Positions 53,882 to 63,265 are shown, counted from the stretch's first letter. The stretch is 64,000 nt of DNA from JBARKJ01 sp049801375 (GCA_049801375.1 JBARKJ010000042.1:1-64000), one strand, 5' to 3'. A program made the numbers and translations. The notes: generated by a model not told the origin, from the sequence alone.

Positions 53882-53961
53882 GTATGATGCATAGTAAAGG
53901 TAGTCTGAAGGGCTACGGTTTTACAAGCCGTAGGTTGTGGGTTCGATCTCCTCCCCCACCA
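53882..53961 (+). pseudogene. tRNA-like remnant
   Basis: An anticodon-arm-like hairpin (ACGGT/GCCGT with loop TTTACAA) is followed by a T-arm-like GTGGG-TTCGATC-TCCTC and CCCCCACCA at 53953-53961. No 5' acceptor strand or proper D arm can be found. It looks like the 3' half of a tRNA gene, as left by decay or by an integrated element. It ends one base before the stop codon of the gene at 53963. Confidence 0.35.
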
Positions 53962-53962
53962 T

Positions 53963-56518
53963 TTAATTCAACCCGTATTTTCCGGCAAGAAAATCAGCAG
54001 TGTACCGATTTACCAGTTCGTCGGAGTGCAACATGGCATCGAGCTGTCTGGTGTAAGATATTAGCCTGCCGAGCTGGTCGAGCAATTCCTGAACCCTGTC
54101 CTGGCTTATATTAGAGAGCCTGGCGACCAGAAGGTCTCCCTTTATGTTAAGGCCGAACCCGTGCTCCTTTAAAACTTCGGCTATGAAGTTCACCCTTCTT
54201 GAGCGCTTCACGATATCGGTGGCGCCTCCGACGAACCTGAAGTAAATGTGGTTATTCCGCGCTTTTTCGCTGCAGTAGCAGTCAATCATGTTGAAGTGAT
54301 AGCCGAACCGCAGGTTCAAACTTACATATTCTCTCGAAACCACGGCCAGATTGTATCCTACGTAACTTTCCGCATCGTTCCTGATATCGGGCATACGGAC
54401 CATGCTTGAAAGAAAATCCCTGACATTCAGCGAGACTGTTTCCGAATGCCACACGCCGGGATAGGTCATACCCTTTAATATACTCGCAAGGGGCAGGGAC
54501 GACACCTGCTTGATTCCGACTTTATCTTTCTTGTCAAGAAGAGTGAGTCCGCCGCCGATATCGACCACCATCAATGCCGCCGGTATCGGAAGTTCAAGTC
54601 TGACGGTTGCCTGACTATTTGTATTTACGCCTCTGTGCCTCGCTTCATCGATAAGCTCGGTAACCGATTTCTCGTGCATGAACCTCAGCACATCGTGGAT
54701 AGTACGGCATCCTTCCACCGTAAAGTCCTCCATCAGCGGGTCAACAAGATGAAGGGGCGAGATATATCTCAGAATCTGCCTTTTCTTTCGATACTCGCCG
54801 ATGCTCTCCATGCCGAACACGCTTTCCTTGGAGGCCTTTACCAGCTCTTTGATAAACCCTTCATAAACTCTGGCATTGCCTTCGTTATCGATATGCAGGG
54901 TTACGACCTGGCCTTCCTTTAGTATTTTTGTCGCATTGCCTGCATTGACCAGAGTCGGGATTTTAAATTCACGGCAGACTGAAGCCATGTGGCTGACAGG
55001 CGCGCCCGTATCCGTAATGATGGCGGAAATGTACGGCATGATTTTGACGAATTTCGAGGAGTCGTTCCTGGCGACCAGTACAGCCCCTCTGGGGATATTT
55101 TCGATCTCATCGTCACGGTTTATTATGAAAACCGTCCCTGCGCCCGTACCTCTCTGAACTACAGTTCCCTTGCCTTCCATTATGACAGCGGCTTCGGCGG
55201 GTATGGAAATATCCTGGTCCCGTTCCCGGCCCTCCTCAAACCGAAGCGGCCTCGCCTGGAGAATATATATAACGCCATCTTTGTCTGCCGCCCATTCAAT
55301 ATCCTGCAACCCTCCAAAATGCCTTTCTATTAAAACGGCCTGGGATGCAAGCTCGTATACCTGCTTGTCTGTCAGGCAAGGCGTATTAATTTTATCGGCA
55401 GGCGTGGCCATGACTTCTATTCCGCCGCCGCTTGTAAGCACTGCCATAGAATTCTTTCTGCCGGTCTTCCTATCCGTTATTTTAAAGGCCGAATTCTTAT
55501 CAACAGGTTTTTTTACAATGAACAGGTCTGGCTCCACCGCCCCATCTACCACCGAGACGCCGAGCCCCCACGAGGCGTTGATCATTATATCCGCCGCGTC
55601 ATCGGGACTGCCCGAAAATATCACGCCGCTTGAAACCGCATCTATCTGCAGGACGCACCCAACTGCCATCTTCATGCTTCCCGCGTCATGGCCCGTATTC
55701 TTTATATATGCGGCCGCCTCGCTGGAAAACAGACTTGCCATTACCTCCTTCCAGGCCGCTTCTACCGAATTTTTCTCGGCTGGCACGTTCAGGACGGTCT
55801 TGAACTGTCCGGCAAAAGTGAATTCGCCGTCTTCGTCTTCCGCGCTGCTTCTCACCGCGACAAAACATGGGGTCTTAAGACCCAATTTTAAAATTTCAAG
55901 CGCGTTGCCTATATCATCCGAGACTGCCGGAGGGATTTCCCCATTTATGACCTTCGCGCGCAGCCTGTCGAGCTGTTCATCCTCCAAAGAGCCCGCGCCG
56001 GCCAAGCCTTCTATTATCCGTCCGAGGTTGTTGTGCTCTATGAATATTTCGTAGGCGTGGGTCGTTATGGCGAAGGCGGGCGGGATGTTCAGTTTCAGAT
56101 GGTTTTTCATTTCCGCGAGGTTCAGATTCTTGCCGCCTACCTCGTGCGCCATGTCCCAGCCTATATCATCGTATGATACGACAGCCTTCCCGAAAATGAC
56201 CGCCGTGTCTTTTATAGCCGCATTTATCCGGGAGTCTATGCCGTCAAAAGTTTCCTGGAGACGTGAATACTTTTTCTGGGTGAGCGTGTCGAATTTTTGA
56301 ATTGACGTGCCTACGGCACTATTGAGTTTGCGATAGGCCGACTTGATGTAAATTATGTCGAACAGGTAGTCTCCGCCGAGTTTCTCACCCAGGTCGGTGA
56401 TGATATCGAGGGCCCTGTTGTTGCTGTCTATGATTTCTTTAAAAAGTTTGAACAGGTCCTGCCATGGAGTTTTCTTCCCGTTAAACTTTTCAGTTAAAAA
56501 ACTTTTAAGGTTAAACAT
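53963..56518 (-). CDS. PEP synthase-like protein with unusual C-terminal domain
   Basis: 851 aa, soluble. About 110 helical residues precede an ATP-grasp PEP/pyruvate-binding domain (about 120-440: GGKNLNLAEMK, FVAVRSSAEDEDGEFTFAGQ). The mobile phosphohistidine domain follows (about 480-570; His in TDTGAPVSHMASV). The C-terminal 270 residues do not resemble the PEP-binding TIM barrel of PpsA/PpdK. They carry FRFVGGATDIVKRSRR and LGRLISYTRQLD. It could transfer phosphate to something other than pyruvate. It is the last gene of the sigma-54 operon, 25 bases after the kinase. Confidence 0.85.
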   Translation of the reverse strand: MFNLKSFLTEKFNGKKTPWQDLFKLFKEIIDSNNRALDIITDLGEKLGGDYLFDIIYIKSAYRKLNSAVGTSIQKFDTLTQKKYSRLQETFDGIDSRINAAIKDTAVIFGKAVVSYDDIGWDMAHEVGGKNLNLAEMKNHLKLNIPPAFAITTHAYEIFIEHNNLGRIIEGLAGAGSLEDEQLDRLRAKVINGEIPPAVSDDIGNALEILKLGLKTPCFVAVRSSAEDEDGEFTFAGQFKTVLNVPAEKNSVEAAWKEVMASLFSSEAAAYIKNTGHDAGSMKMAVGCVLQIDAVSSGVIFSGSPDDAADIMINASWGLGVSVVDGAVEPDLFIVKKPVDKNSAFKITDRKTGRKNSMAVLTSGGGIEVMATPADKINTPCLTDKQVYELASQAVLIERHFGGLQDIEWAADKDGVIYILQARPLRFEEGRERDQDISIPAEAAVIMEGKGTVVQRGTGAGTVFIINRDDEIENIPRGAVLVARNDSSKFVKIMPYISAIITDTGAPVSHMASVCREFKIPTLVNAGNATKILKEGQVVTLHIDNEGNARVYEGFIKELVKASKESVFGMESIGEYRKKRQILRYISPLHLVDPLMEDFTVEGCRTIHDVLRFMHEKSVTELIDEARHRGVNTNSQATVRLELPIPAALMVVDIGGGLTLLDKKDKVGIKQVSSLPLASILKGMTYPGVWHSETVSLNVRDFLSSMVRMPDIRNDAESYVGYNLAVVSREYVSLNLRFGYHFNMIDCYCSEKARNNHIYFRFVGGATDIVKRSRRVNFIAEVLKEHGFGLNIKGDLLVARLSNISQDRVQELLDQLGRLISYTRQLDAMLHSDELVNRYTADFLAGKYGLN

Positions 56519-56543
56519 GGATTGCTCCGGGGTCCCTTTTCAA

Positions 56544-57947
56544 TCATTTTACCACCTTACTGGTTGGAAGCTCTATAGAAAAGGTAGTGCCGGTCCCCAA
56601 TCCGCTGTCAACCTTGATATTGCCGCTATGGTTTTTGATTATGCCGTAGCTGACGGATAAACCAAGGCCGGTGCCTCCCACGCCCTTGGTGCTGAAAAAC
56701 GGGTCGAATACATGCGGTAGAAATTCCGGAGATATCCCCAGGCCCGTATCCGTTACGCAAATCTCGATCATGTCCTTTTTCTTATTATGTTTTGCCCCGA
56801 CATTCAGCCAGCCGCCCTCCGGCATAGCCTGCGATGCATTTACCATAAGGTTTACAAGGACCTGTTGTATCTGGTGCTGGTCGACCATGACGTGAGGAAG
56901 CTTGTTCCTTAGGTTCGTATGTACTTCTATCTTGTTTATATCCAGCATGTTCTGCACAAGGTTAAGGGAGGTGCGGATAACGTCTTTAATGTCGGCGTCA
57001 CCGAAAACCGCCATCTTGGGCTTTGAGAAATCAAGCAGGTTCCTCACTATCTTTTTTATTCTGTCTGCCTCGGACTCGACCTTCTTCATAAACTCGATGC
57101 GGTCTTGCCGGCCCATGCTGTCATAGACCTCGGCATAAGTCTGGGCTATCATGGATATGTTGTTCAACGGGTTTGTTATCTCGTGCGCCACGCCCGCGGT
57201 CAGTATGCCCATCGAGGCCAGCTTTTTGGACTGAAGCAGTTCCTCTTCGTGGGTCTTCAATTCCTCTGACATGGAGTTTACCGCTTTTATGACGGAACCA
57301 AGCTCGTCGTTCGATTCCACTCCGTCGATCTTTTCGAAATTACCCGACGCTATGGAGTTGGCCAGGGCTTCTATTTTTCTGAGCGATATTAAAATTTTTT
57401 GCGAAACCAGATGGCTTACTGCTATCGCGGAAAGGATTATGCCTATTACGGAAAACAGCATAATCTGTTTGGTGCTGGAGAGGATTTTCCCTACCCTTGC
57501 CCGCTCCAAATGGGTCATCGATTCAGAGAATTCCCGAAGTTTTTTGCCCTCGGCCCTGAGCTTTGTCTCGCATTTCCGGTCCTTATTATCGCAAGTTATG
57601 ATGGACTCGCTGACCGCACGGTAGTAATCATCGATGTCTGACTTGATCGTAAGCAGGTTTTCGTTTCCAACCGCGCGGGAAATATCGTTACTCGCTGATT
57701 CCACGGTACTCTTAGCGGTTTTTAACTTGTCCTGTATTTCGGTCAGCGCGGATTGGTCATTGTAGAGGAAGTAGTTCTTCTCTGAGAGCCGCATCTCCAG
57801 GAAGGAGGCGTTCAAGTCGTCGGCAATCTCCACGAAGCGAAGCTTCGTGAGCACGACATTCAGCGACTGAACGGCAAAAAAGCCTATCAGCATCATGAGG
57901 CCAACATTTACAATGTTGGACGTCACTATCTTCTGCTCTATTTTCAT
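56544..57947 (-). CDS. Membrane sensor histidine kinase (second kinase of the sigma-54 region)
   Basis: 467 aa. TM1 about 10-31, helical periplasmic domain with the motif SEKNYFLYN, TM2 about 158-180, HAMP, coiled coil, HisKA (GVAHEITNPLNNIS) and ATPase (NLMVNASQAMP, DTGLGISPE, GTGLGLSVSYG). Its periplasmic motif matches HEKNFFLYG in the kinase at 61634, so the two are paralogues. It has no regulator of its own and lies inside the operon that the other pair probably controls. Confidence 0.9.
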   Translation of the reverse strand: MKIEQKIVTSNIVNVGLMMLIGFFAVQSLNVVLTKLRFVEIADDLNASFLEMRLSEKNYFLYNDQSALTEIQDKLKTAKSTVESASNDISRAVGNENLLTIKSDIDDYYRAVSESIITCDNKDRKCETKLRAEGKKLREFSESMTHLERARVGKILSSTKQIMLFSVIGIILSAIAVSHLVSQKILISLRKIEALANSIASGNFEKIDGVESNDELGSVIKAVNSMSEELKTHEEELLQSKKLASMGILTAGVAHEITNPLNNISMIAQTYAEVYDSMGRQDRIEFMKKVESEADRIKKIVRNLLDFSKPKMAVFGDADIKDVIRTSLNLVQNMLDINKIEVHTNLRNKLPHVMVDQHQIQQVLVNLMVNASQAMPEGGWLNVGAKHNKKKDMIEICVTDTGLGISPEFLPHVFDPFFSTKGVGGTGLGLSVSYGIIKNHSGNIKVDSGLGTGTTFSIELPTSKVVK

Positions 57948-58055
57948 ATATCCCTCAGGCGGCAGGCTATGTTAAAACCCGGCCTGGCTTCAGGAAAGCG
58001 GCCGTCATGCGATACGTGCCAACCACAGGATTAAACTTCCTTCCCGACTAAACCG

Positions 58056-58829
58056 TCAATGCGCACCCCCACCCTTCCCAAAAATGATCCCGACGCCGAA
58101 GCCTGCGGTTATCGCCGAGACGATGGCAAGTATGCCGTACAAAGCGCCCTGGTTTTTGGCCATATCCGCAAGCTTCTTCACAACACCCACCTGCTCCACG
58201 GTCACTTTGGACGAGGCTTGTTCAACTACTTTCTTGTCCTTTACCGCATAGACCGTGACCAGGTAATCTCCGGGGGGCGCCTGATAAGGCCAAGCGAACT
58301 TCATGGAATACTTCTGCTTGCCGCCTTCGCTGGATATCTGGAAATTGGCGAAGGAATTAGCGAAAAGTTTCTTTGATTCCTTATACCTTATAAATTCGCC
58401 GAACCACTTGTTCTTTTCCGCCTGGTCTTTTGCCGGCTCCATGTTCATGTGTCGTTCCAGGGCGGGATAGCCGAGCACACAGCGGTCCTGTTCGCATACG
58501 GCCAGCATCTCGTCGAGCTTTCTTGAACAGCGGACGAAATACAGGTTAGGCACCTTCTCGCATTTCAGCTCGCCGACATTCATCCACAGCGCTCCGGCTA
58601 CCTTGCCTTTCATCTTGAGTGCCTGGTGGCATTCCGGGGAGGTCACGGCTATTATATAGTCATCCCCCGGGTCGGAGAGGCCTGAGACGCTGACCTCGCT
58701 CCCGGCGTAAAAGAAGCCTATGGATATATGGTCCTGGCTTGTTTCCGCGGTGAGAAACGCAGAAGCCCCCGTCGAGAACGCCCCTATAAATAAAACCGTC
58801 AAAGCAAGAGATAATATTTTAATTTTCAT
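58056..58829 (-). CDS. TIGR02186-like membrane-anchored periplasmic protein
   Basis: 257 aa from ATG 58829, with GGAGG upstream inside the end of the permease gene. Signal peptide (about 1-24), a beta-rich periplasmic domain (ISIGFFYAGSEVSVSG is typical of the family), and a C-terminal membrane helix (about 228-252) near GKGGGAH. Members commonly sit beside TauE/SafE permeases, as here. Five Cys lie in the periplasmic part. Function is unknown. Confidence 0.82.
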   Translation of the reverse strand: MKIKILSLALTVLFIGAFSTGASAFLTAETSQDHISIGFFYAGSEVSVSGLSDPGDDYIIAVTSPECHQALKMKGKVAGALWMNVGELKCEKVPNLYFVRCSRKLDEMLAVCEQDRCVLGYPALERHMNMEPAKDQAEKNKWFGEFIRYKESKKLFANSFANFQISSEGGKQKYSMKFAWPYQAPPGDYLVTVYAVKDKKVVEQASSKVTVEQVGVVKKLADMAKNQGALYGILAIVSAITAGFGVGIIFGKGGGAH

Positions 58830-58831
58830 TA

Positions 58832-59767
58832 TTAATGGCCTCCTCCCATACCAAGAAGCAGTGACGGCGTAAGCGTGAGGTCGAATATCATTTTTACCGT
58901 TACGATGAGCGCGATCGCCGCGAGCAGTATCTTCAACTGGTCCGCCTTCAGCTTTCTGCCGAAGTAAGTCCCTACCTGAGCGCCAAGTGTCGAACCCAGA
59001 AGAAGCAGGACGGCTAAAACAAAGTCCACGGTGTGGTTTGTGTAGGCTTGCAGGAACGTGACCTCGATACACGTGAACAGTATCTGGAAAAGGCTCGTGC
59101 CGACAACGACGTGCATGGGCATCCTTAAGATATAGACCATTACCGGGACCATCAGGAAGCCGCCGCCCACACCCATAACTGCAGCCAGGACGCCGACAAT
59201 CCAGCCGAAGAAGATCGGAACGATCAAGGAATGCGTGACGCCCGACTTTTCGAACCGGCTCTGGAGCGGAAGACTGGCCAGGAATCTGACCATCCCCGAT
59301 TCGCTGGCAGGCTTTGCCTTGCTTGCGTCCGCTGCGGCTGGCGCCTTTTTCTTTTTCATGCTGGAAAAGCTCTCATAGAACATATAGGTGCCGATTATGC
59401 CGAGCATTATCACATAAGTCATTTTGATTACGAAATCCGCGTTGCCCGTGGCCTTCAGTATCTTCATGGCCTGCACGCCGAAAAGGCCGCCGGTGAAGCC
59501 GCCCACCAGGAGGTACGCGCCCATTTTGAAATCAACGTTGCCGACCTTCCAGTGCGCGTAAGTCCCGGAAGACGAGGCCGCCACTATCTGGTTCGAGTCA
59601 GTCGCCGCCGCGACCGTGGAAGGTATCCCGAACATTATCAAGAGCGGGGTCATAAGCCATCCGCCGCCCACGCCAAATAGGCCGGAAAGAAGCCCGACGG
59701 CCAGTCCTAGACCGACCGGGACCAGTATGTTTATGCTTGTGAGTGCGACAGGCAGATACAGGTGCAT
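58832..59767 (-). CDS. TSUP (TauE/SafE) family permease
   Basis: 311 aa, about eight to nine membrane helices in two repeats. Both repeats start with the family motif: GLLSGLFGVGGGWLMTPLL and GVLAAVMGVGGGFLMVPVM. A hydrophilic loop (about 135-185) contains a Lys-rich stretch. TSUP proteins export sulfite, sulfoacetate or related anions; the substrate here is not determined. GGAGG lies 9 bases before ATG. Confidence 0.92.
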   Translation of the reverse strand: MHLYLPVALTSINILVPVGLGLAVGLLSGLFGVGGGWLMTPLLIMFGIPSTVAAATDSNQIVAASSSGTYAHWKVGNVDFKMGAYLLVGGFTGGLFGVQAMKILKATGNADFVIKMTYVIMLGIIGTYMFYESFSSMKKKKAPAAADASKAKPASESGMVRFLASLPLQSRFEKSGVTHSLIVPIFFGWIVGVLAAVMGVGGGFLMVPVMVYILRMPMHVVVGTSLFQILFTCIEVTFLQAYTNHTVDFVLAVLLLLGSTLGAQVGTYFGRKLKADQLKILLAAIALIVTVKMIFDLTLTPSLLLGMGGGH

Positions 59768-59815
59768 GATTTTAATCCTCCATGTTTTTGAGGCCGGTCC
59801 CGAATCCGGGCCCGC

Positions 59816-60181
59816 CTATGCCGATTTTGCCGGCTTGGCGATTGTGACCACTTGCGTAGTCGCTGATTTCAAAAGTCTGTTCAGCTCTCTTGTCGAAAGC
59901 CTTTCATTTCCGGTCACGGTCGCGCCCAGCAGCACCGTCTCGACGTTCAACTGCTTCAAGGCCTCGCGTATCGCCGGGAGAAATTCTTTTTCAGAACTGA
60001 TTATTTCGGTCTTTATTCCGCCGTTGCCGTTACCGGGCGGCCTGGCGCTTGTCTCGGATTCGGACGCGGGAGACTGTATCAAAAGGATCGACAGGTCCTT
60101 GTCGAGAGTCCGGGCAAGCTCTATCGCGTAAGACAGCCCGTCATCGTTCTGGTAAGTTACAAATAGCAGGCTTCTCCTCAT
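59816..60181 (-). CDS. Universal-stress-protein-like small protein
   Basis: 121 aa alpha/beta protein starting RRSLLFVTYQNDDGLSYAIELA. It resembles a single USP domain with TVLLGATVTGNERLSTRELNRLL near the end. The canonical ATP-binding GxxGxxS form is degenerate (GATVTGNERLS). ATG 60181 has GGGAGG 5 bases upstream; the GTG two codons earlier is less likely. First gene after the sigma-54 promoter. Confidence 0.75.
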   Translation of the reverse strand: MRRSLLFVTYQNDDGLSYAIELARTLDKDLSILLIQSPASESETSARPPGNGNGGIKTEIISSEKEFLPAIREALKQLNVETVLLGATVTGNERLSTRELNRLLKSATTQVVTIAKPAKSA

Positions 60182-60210
60182 TCCCACCTCCCGGTTAAAC
60201 TAATCAGTTA

Positions 60211-60230
60211 TGTAGCAATAAGGATGCCAG
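60211..60230 (-). promoter_or_regulatory. Sigma-54 (-24/-12) promoter
   Basis: On the minus strand CTGGCAT-N5-TTGCTA has GG (60227-60228) and GC (60215-60216) exactly 10 bases apart, as the family requires. The start of transcription would be near 60203, about 20 bases before the USP-like gene. It lies 83 bases downstream of the gene for an NtrC-type activator. The dyad ATTGTTGCAAT at 60282-60292 could be part of an activator site. Confidence 0.75.
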
Positions 60231-60312
60231 AATGTAAATAATTGAAAAGACAGGGTTTTACTTAGAAGTACAAGAAGGGGTATTGTTGCAATATGAAACT
60301 ACTTTGAACGGC

Positions 60313-61644
60313 TTATTCGTTTTTCATTATCCTCCAAAGGCTCGTGCGGGATATCCCCAATGCCTCCGCAGCCTTTGTTTTATTACCTCCAAGGATATCC
60401 AGAACCCTTTCTACATAAGCCCGATTCAAAGCGTCGATGGTCTTTATCTCGCCAGGCTCGAATGTATCAATCTGAAACATCTTGAGACTCTGCGGCAGGC
60501 TCTCCGGGGTTATCTCATGGCTTCTTTCAAGGATAGTAGCGCGCTCGATAATATTTTCAAGCTCCCGTACATTGCCCGGATACGTGTAATCCTTAAGGAT
60601 TTTCATCGCGGCCTTGTTTATCCCGGAAATTTTTTTGCGGGACTTCGGCAGGTGCTTTTCGAGCAAGAACCTGGCAAGAGGCTCTATATCGTCCTTCCGT
60701 TCGCGAAGCGGCGGGATGAATATTTCCATCACGTTCAGCCGGTAGTACAAGTCCTCGCGGAACCTGCCTTCGGCTATGACGGACTTCACGTTCCGGTTGG
60801 TTGCGGCTATGAACCGGACATCGACGCTTACCGTCTTAGTCCCGCCGACCCGGTAAAACTCGCCCTCCTCGATGACCTTGAGGAGCTTCGCCTGGAGGCT
60901 AGGCGCCATTTCGGCTATCTCGTCTAGAAAAAGAGTGCCGGTGTCCGCAATCTCGACCAGGCCCTGCTTTTTCTTTACCGCGCCCGTGAAAGCTCCCCGC
61001 TCGTGACCGAACAGCTCGCTCGCCAGCAGCTCCTCCGTAAGGGTGGCGCAGTTCAGAGACAGAAAAGGCGCATCCTGCCTCCGGCTCGTATAGTGGATTA
61101 TCTTGGCAAGGAGGCTCTTGCCCACGCCGGACTCGCCCGTCAGGAAGATGTTGCATTCCGATTCCTTCAGGCTTTCGATGATCCTGAGGATCTCGTTCAT
61201 GCTGGGGCTCTTGGCGATTATGGAAATCTTTCGCTGTTCGCTTGATATTGTGCGGACAGGCAGGCTCTGCTTGACAAGCCCCTTCCGCTCGAAGATCTTC
61301 CTGACCGTCGCAACCAGCTCGTCCAGCACGAAAGGCTTCGTAATATAATCCAGCGCCCCGAGCTTGATCGCCTCCAGCGCCGAATCAATACTTCCGTAGC
61401 CAGTTATTATAATTACATCGACCTCCGGGTGTTTCTCCTTCACTTTGGGCAGCAGGTCAAGACCCGTCATCCCCGGCATCTTTATGTCCGCGATGAGAAG
61501 GTCGAAATCACGCTCCTCGAGCGCCCTCCAGGCGTCCAGCCCGTTATATACGGACATCACCCTGTGGCCTTCCCTTTCCAGGGTGCTCTTCAAATGCTTC
61601 TGCGTTATCTCCTCGTCCTCGGCTATCAGGATGTCATACGGCAT
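60313..61644 (-). CDS. Sigma-54-dependent response regulator, NtrC family
   Basis: 443 aa. Receiver with D10 and phospho-Asp D53 (IADIKMP). AAA+ domain with Walker A GESGVGKS, GAFTGA and Walker B LFLDEIAEM. Fis-type HTH (NKTKAAEALGISRTSLWRI). It overlaps the kinase gene by 11 bases, so forms a pair with it. The sigma-54 promoter directly downstream is the most likely target. Confidence 0.95.
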   Translation of the reverse strand: MPYDILIAEDEEITQKHLKSTLEREGHRVMSVYNGLDAWRALEERDFDLLIADIKMPGMTGLDLLPKVKEKHPEVDVIIITGYGSIDSALEAIKLGALDYITKPFVLDELVATVRKIFERKGLVKQSLPVRTISSEQRKISIIAKSPSMNEILRIIESLKESECNIFLTGESGVGKSLLAKIIHYTSRRQDAPFLSLNCATLTEELLASELFGHERGAFTGAVKKKQGLVEIADTGTLFLDEIAEMAPSLQAKLLKVIEEGEFYRVGGTKTVSVDVRFIAATNRNVKSVIAEGRFREDLYYRLNVMEIFIPPLRERKDDIEPLARFLLEKHLPKSRKKISGINKAAMKILKDYTYPGNVRELENIIERATILERSHEITPESLPQSLKMFQIDTFEPGEIKTIDALNRAYVERVLDILGGNKTKAAEALGISRTSLWRIMKNE

Positions 61645-63250
61645 CTGTTCTTGTCTCCTGGATTTCCTTTGGCAACGTTATTTCAAACACTGCGCCGCCG
61701 TTTTTGTTGCCGGCCTTTATCTCCCCGCCGTGCTTTTTCACGATATTGAATACTATCGCTAGACCAAGCCCGGTGCCCTTGTCCTTGGTAGTAAAAAACG
61801 GCTCGAATATTTTTTCCAAGTGCTTCGGGGAAATCCCCGGACCAGTGTCTGATACCGTTATCCTCACGGCGTCCGTGGCGTCCTGTACCGTCACGGCCAG
61901 TTCGCCCATGCCCGCCATCGCATCCATCGCGTTTGCGAAAGTGTTTATGAATACCCGCTCCATCTGGCCGGGGTCCACCGGAATAACGCATGCGAGCGGG
62001 GCCTCAAGCCGGAATTTTATCCCTTCGCCGCTACGTGCGCTGGCATTCTTAGCCAGCCCGTACGCCTCCCGTATCAGAGGCACGATATTAGTCGGCGCAA
62101 GCCTCGGCTCCTGCCCCCGCGCGAACTCAAGGAGGTCCCCGATTATTCCCTTCACGCGCTCGGTCTGTCCTACTATGTCTCCGATTACCTCTTTTATCTT
62201 TGGCGGCGAATCGTCGTTAACCTGTTCCGCGAGCACCTGCGCCGACAGGTATATATTGTTCAGCGGATTATTAAGCTCGTGCGCCACGCCCGATGCGAGA
62301 GTACCTATCGCGGCGAGTTTCTTCGTCTGCATCAGCTCTTCGGTTTTCTTCGCAAGTTCCCGTTCCCTTTGCGCGAGCTCTTTTTCCATCGTGTTAAACT
62401 TCTCAACCAGAACGTCTACCTCGTCCTTGTGCGTGGTATCCGAAGTGACCTGCGGCACCCTCGGATAGACCCCCTTACCGGTGTGCTCGACTACGTTTGT
62501 CAGCATTTCAAGCCTCAGCGTCACGCTGCTGAGTATCAAAAAAATCGACCCCAGGCCTATCAGAAGGAAGACCGGGAACACGATCAGCAGGGCGCGCTGC
62601 GAGAGCTTGATAGTGTGCTCGACCCTGTCCCTCGCCGCCCTGTCCAGTTCCTTGATGCTGTCTATGATATCTTCGCCTGTCTTCCTGAGCCCCTTGATGT
62701 CGCCGTCTACCGACTTAAGGCCCGCTACAAGGCTATCATCCGGCGGCAGACCGACGTTCTTCGTCAGGTATTCCGAGCTTTCGAGGGGGCGCTCCATGAA
62801 AGTCATCTCTATCAGGGGGATAGCCTTTCCGTATTTCGAATTTGCCGGTTCCCTCCGCTTTTGCATATCCCTGTCAAGCGAGGCGAGCGACGCTTCAATC
62901 CGGTCGAATTGGGCTATGTATTCCGTTGTCAGGGACTGAAGCCTTAAAAATTTCCCTCCCGCGTCCGTCCGCTTCGTCGCCGAGAGGGTATCCTGAATTT
63001 CCTTTAGATATCTGTGCACCTCGGCTGATTCCTCAGCCGATTTCTGCGGGCCGTACAGAAAGAAGTTTTTTTCATGCCTTCTTATCTGAAGGGAATTCGT
63101 GCGAAGGGTATCCGTCAGTTCGAGAAAGATAATCTCGTTTCGCATTTGAACGAAATTGACGTATTCGAAAATAATAAGGAGGGCGATAATGGACGCGCTG
63201 ATGAGGAATCCAAATGTTATTTTCTTTTTCAGGGACACGGAGCGCCTCAT
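61634..63250 (-). CDS. Membrane sensor histidine kinase, partner of the NtrC-type regulator
   Basis: 538 aa. TM1 about 12-32, a helical periplasmic domain (about 35-215) with HEKNFFLYG, TM2 about 218-242, HAMP, coiled coil, HisKA (GVAHELNNPLNNIY) and ATPase (NTFANAMDAM, DTGPGISPK, GTGLGLAIVFN). This domain order is common for kinases of NtrC-type regulators. The signal sensed is unknown. Confidence 0.93.
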   Translation of the reverse strand: MRRSVSLKKKITFGFLISASIIALLIIFEYVNFVQMRNEIIFLELTDTLRTNSLQIRRHEKNFFLYGPQKSAEESAEVHRYLKEIQDTLSATKRTDAGGKFLRLQSLTTEYIAQFDRIEASLASLDRDMQKRREPANSKYGKAIPLIEMTFMERPLESSEYLTKNVGLPPDDSLVAGLKSVDGDIKGLRKTGEDIIDSIKELDRAARDRVEHTIKLSQRALLIVFPVFLLIGLGSIFLILSSVTLRLEMLTNVVEHTGKGVYPRVPQVTSDTTHKDEVDVLVEKFNTMEKELAQRERELAKKTEELMQTKKLAAIGTLASGVAHELNNPLNNIYLSAQVLAEQVNDDSPPKIKEVIGDIVGQTERVKGIIGDLLEFARGQEPRLAPTNIVPLIREAYGLAKNASARSGEGIKFRLEAPLACVIPVDPGQMERVFINTFANAMDAMAGMGELAVTVQDATDAVRITVSDTGPGISPKHLEKIFEPFFTTKDKGTGLGLAIVFNIVKKHGGEIKAGNKNGGAVFEITLPKEIQETRTDAV

Positions 63251-63265
63251 TTTTCAATTTGAAAC

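Noticed and set aside
58830..59072. N-terminal extension of the TIGR02186-like protein
   Set aside because: It overlaps the permease gene; the signal peptide begins at ATG 58829, where a ribosome site is present.
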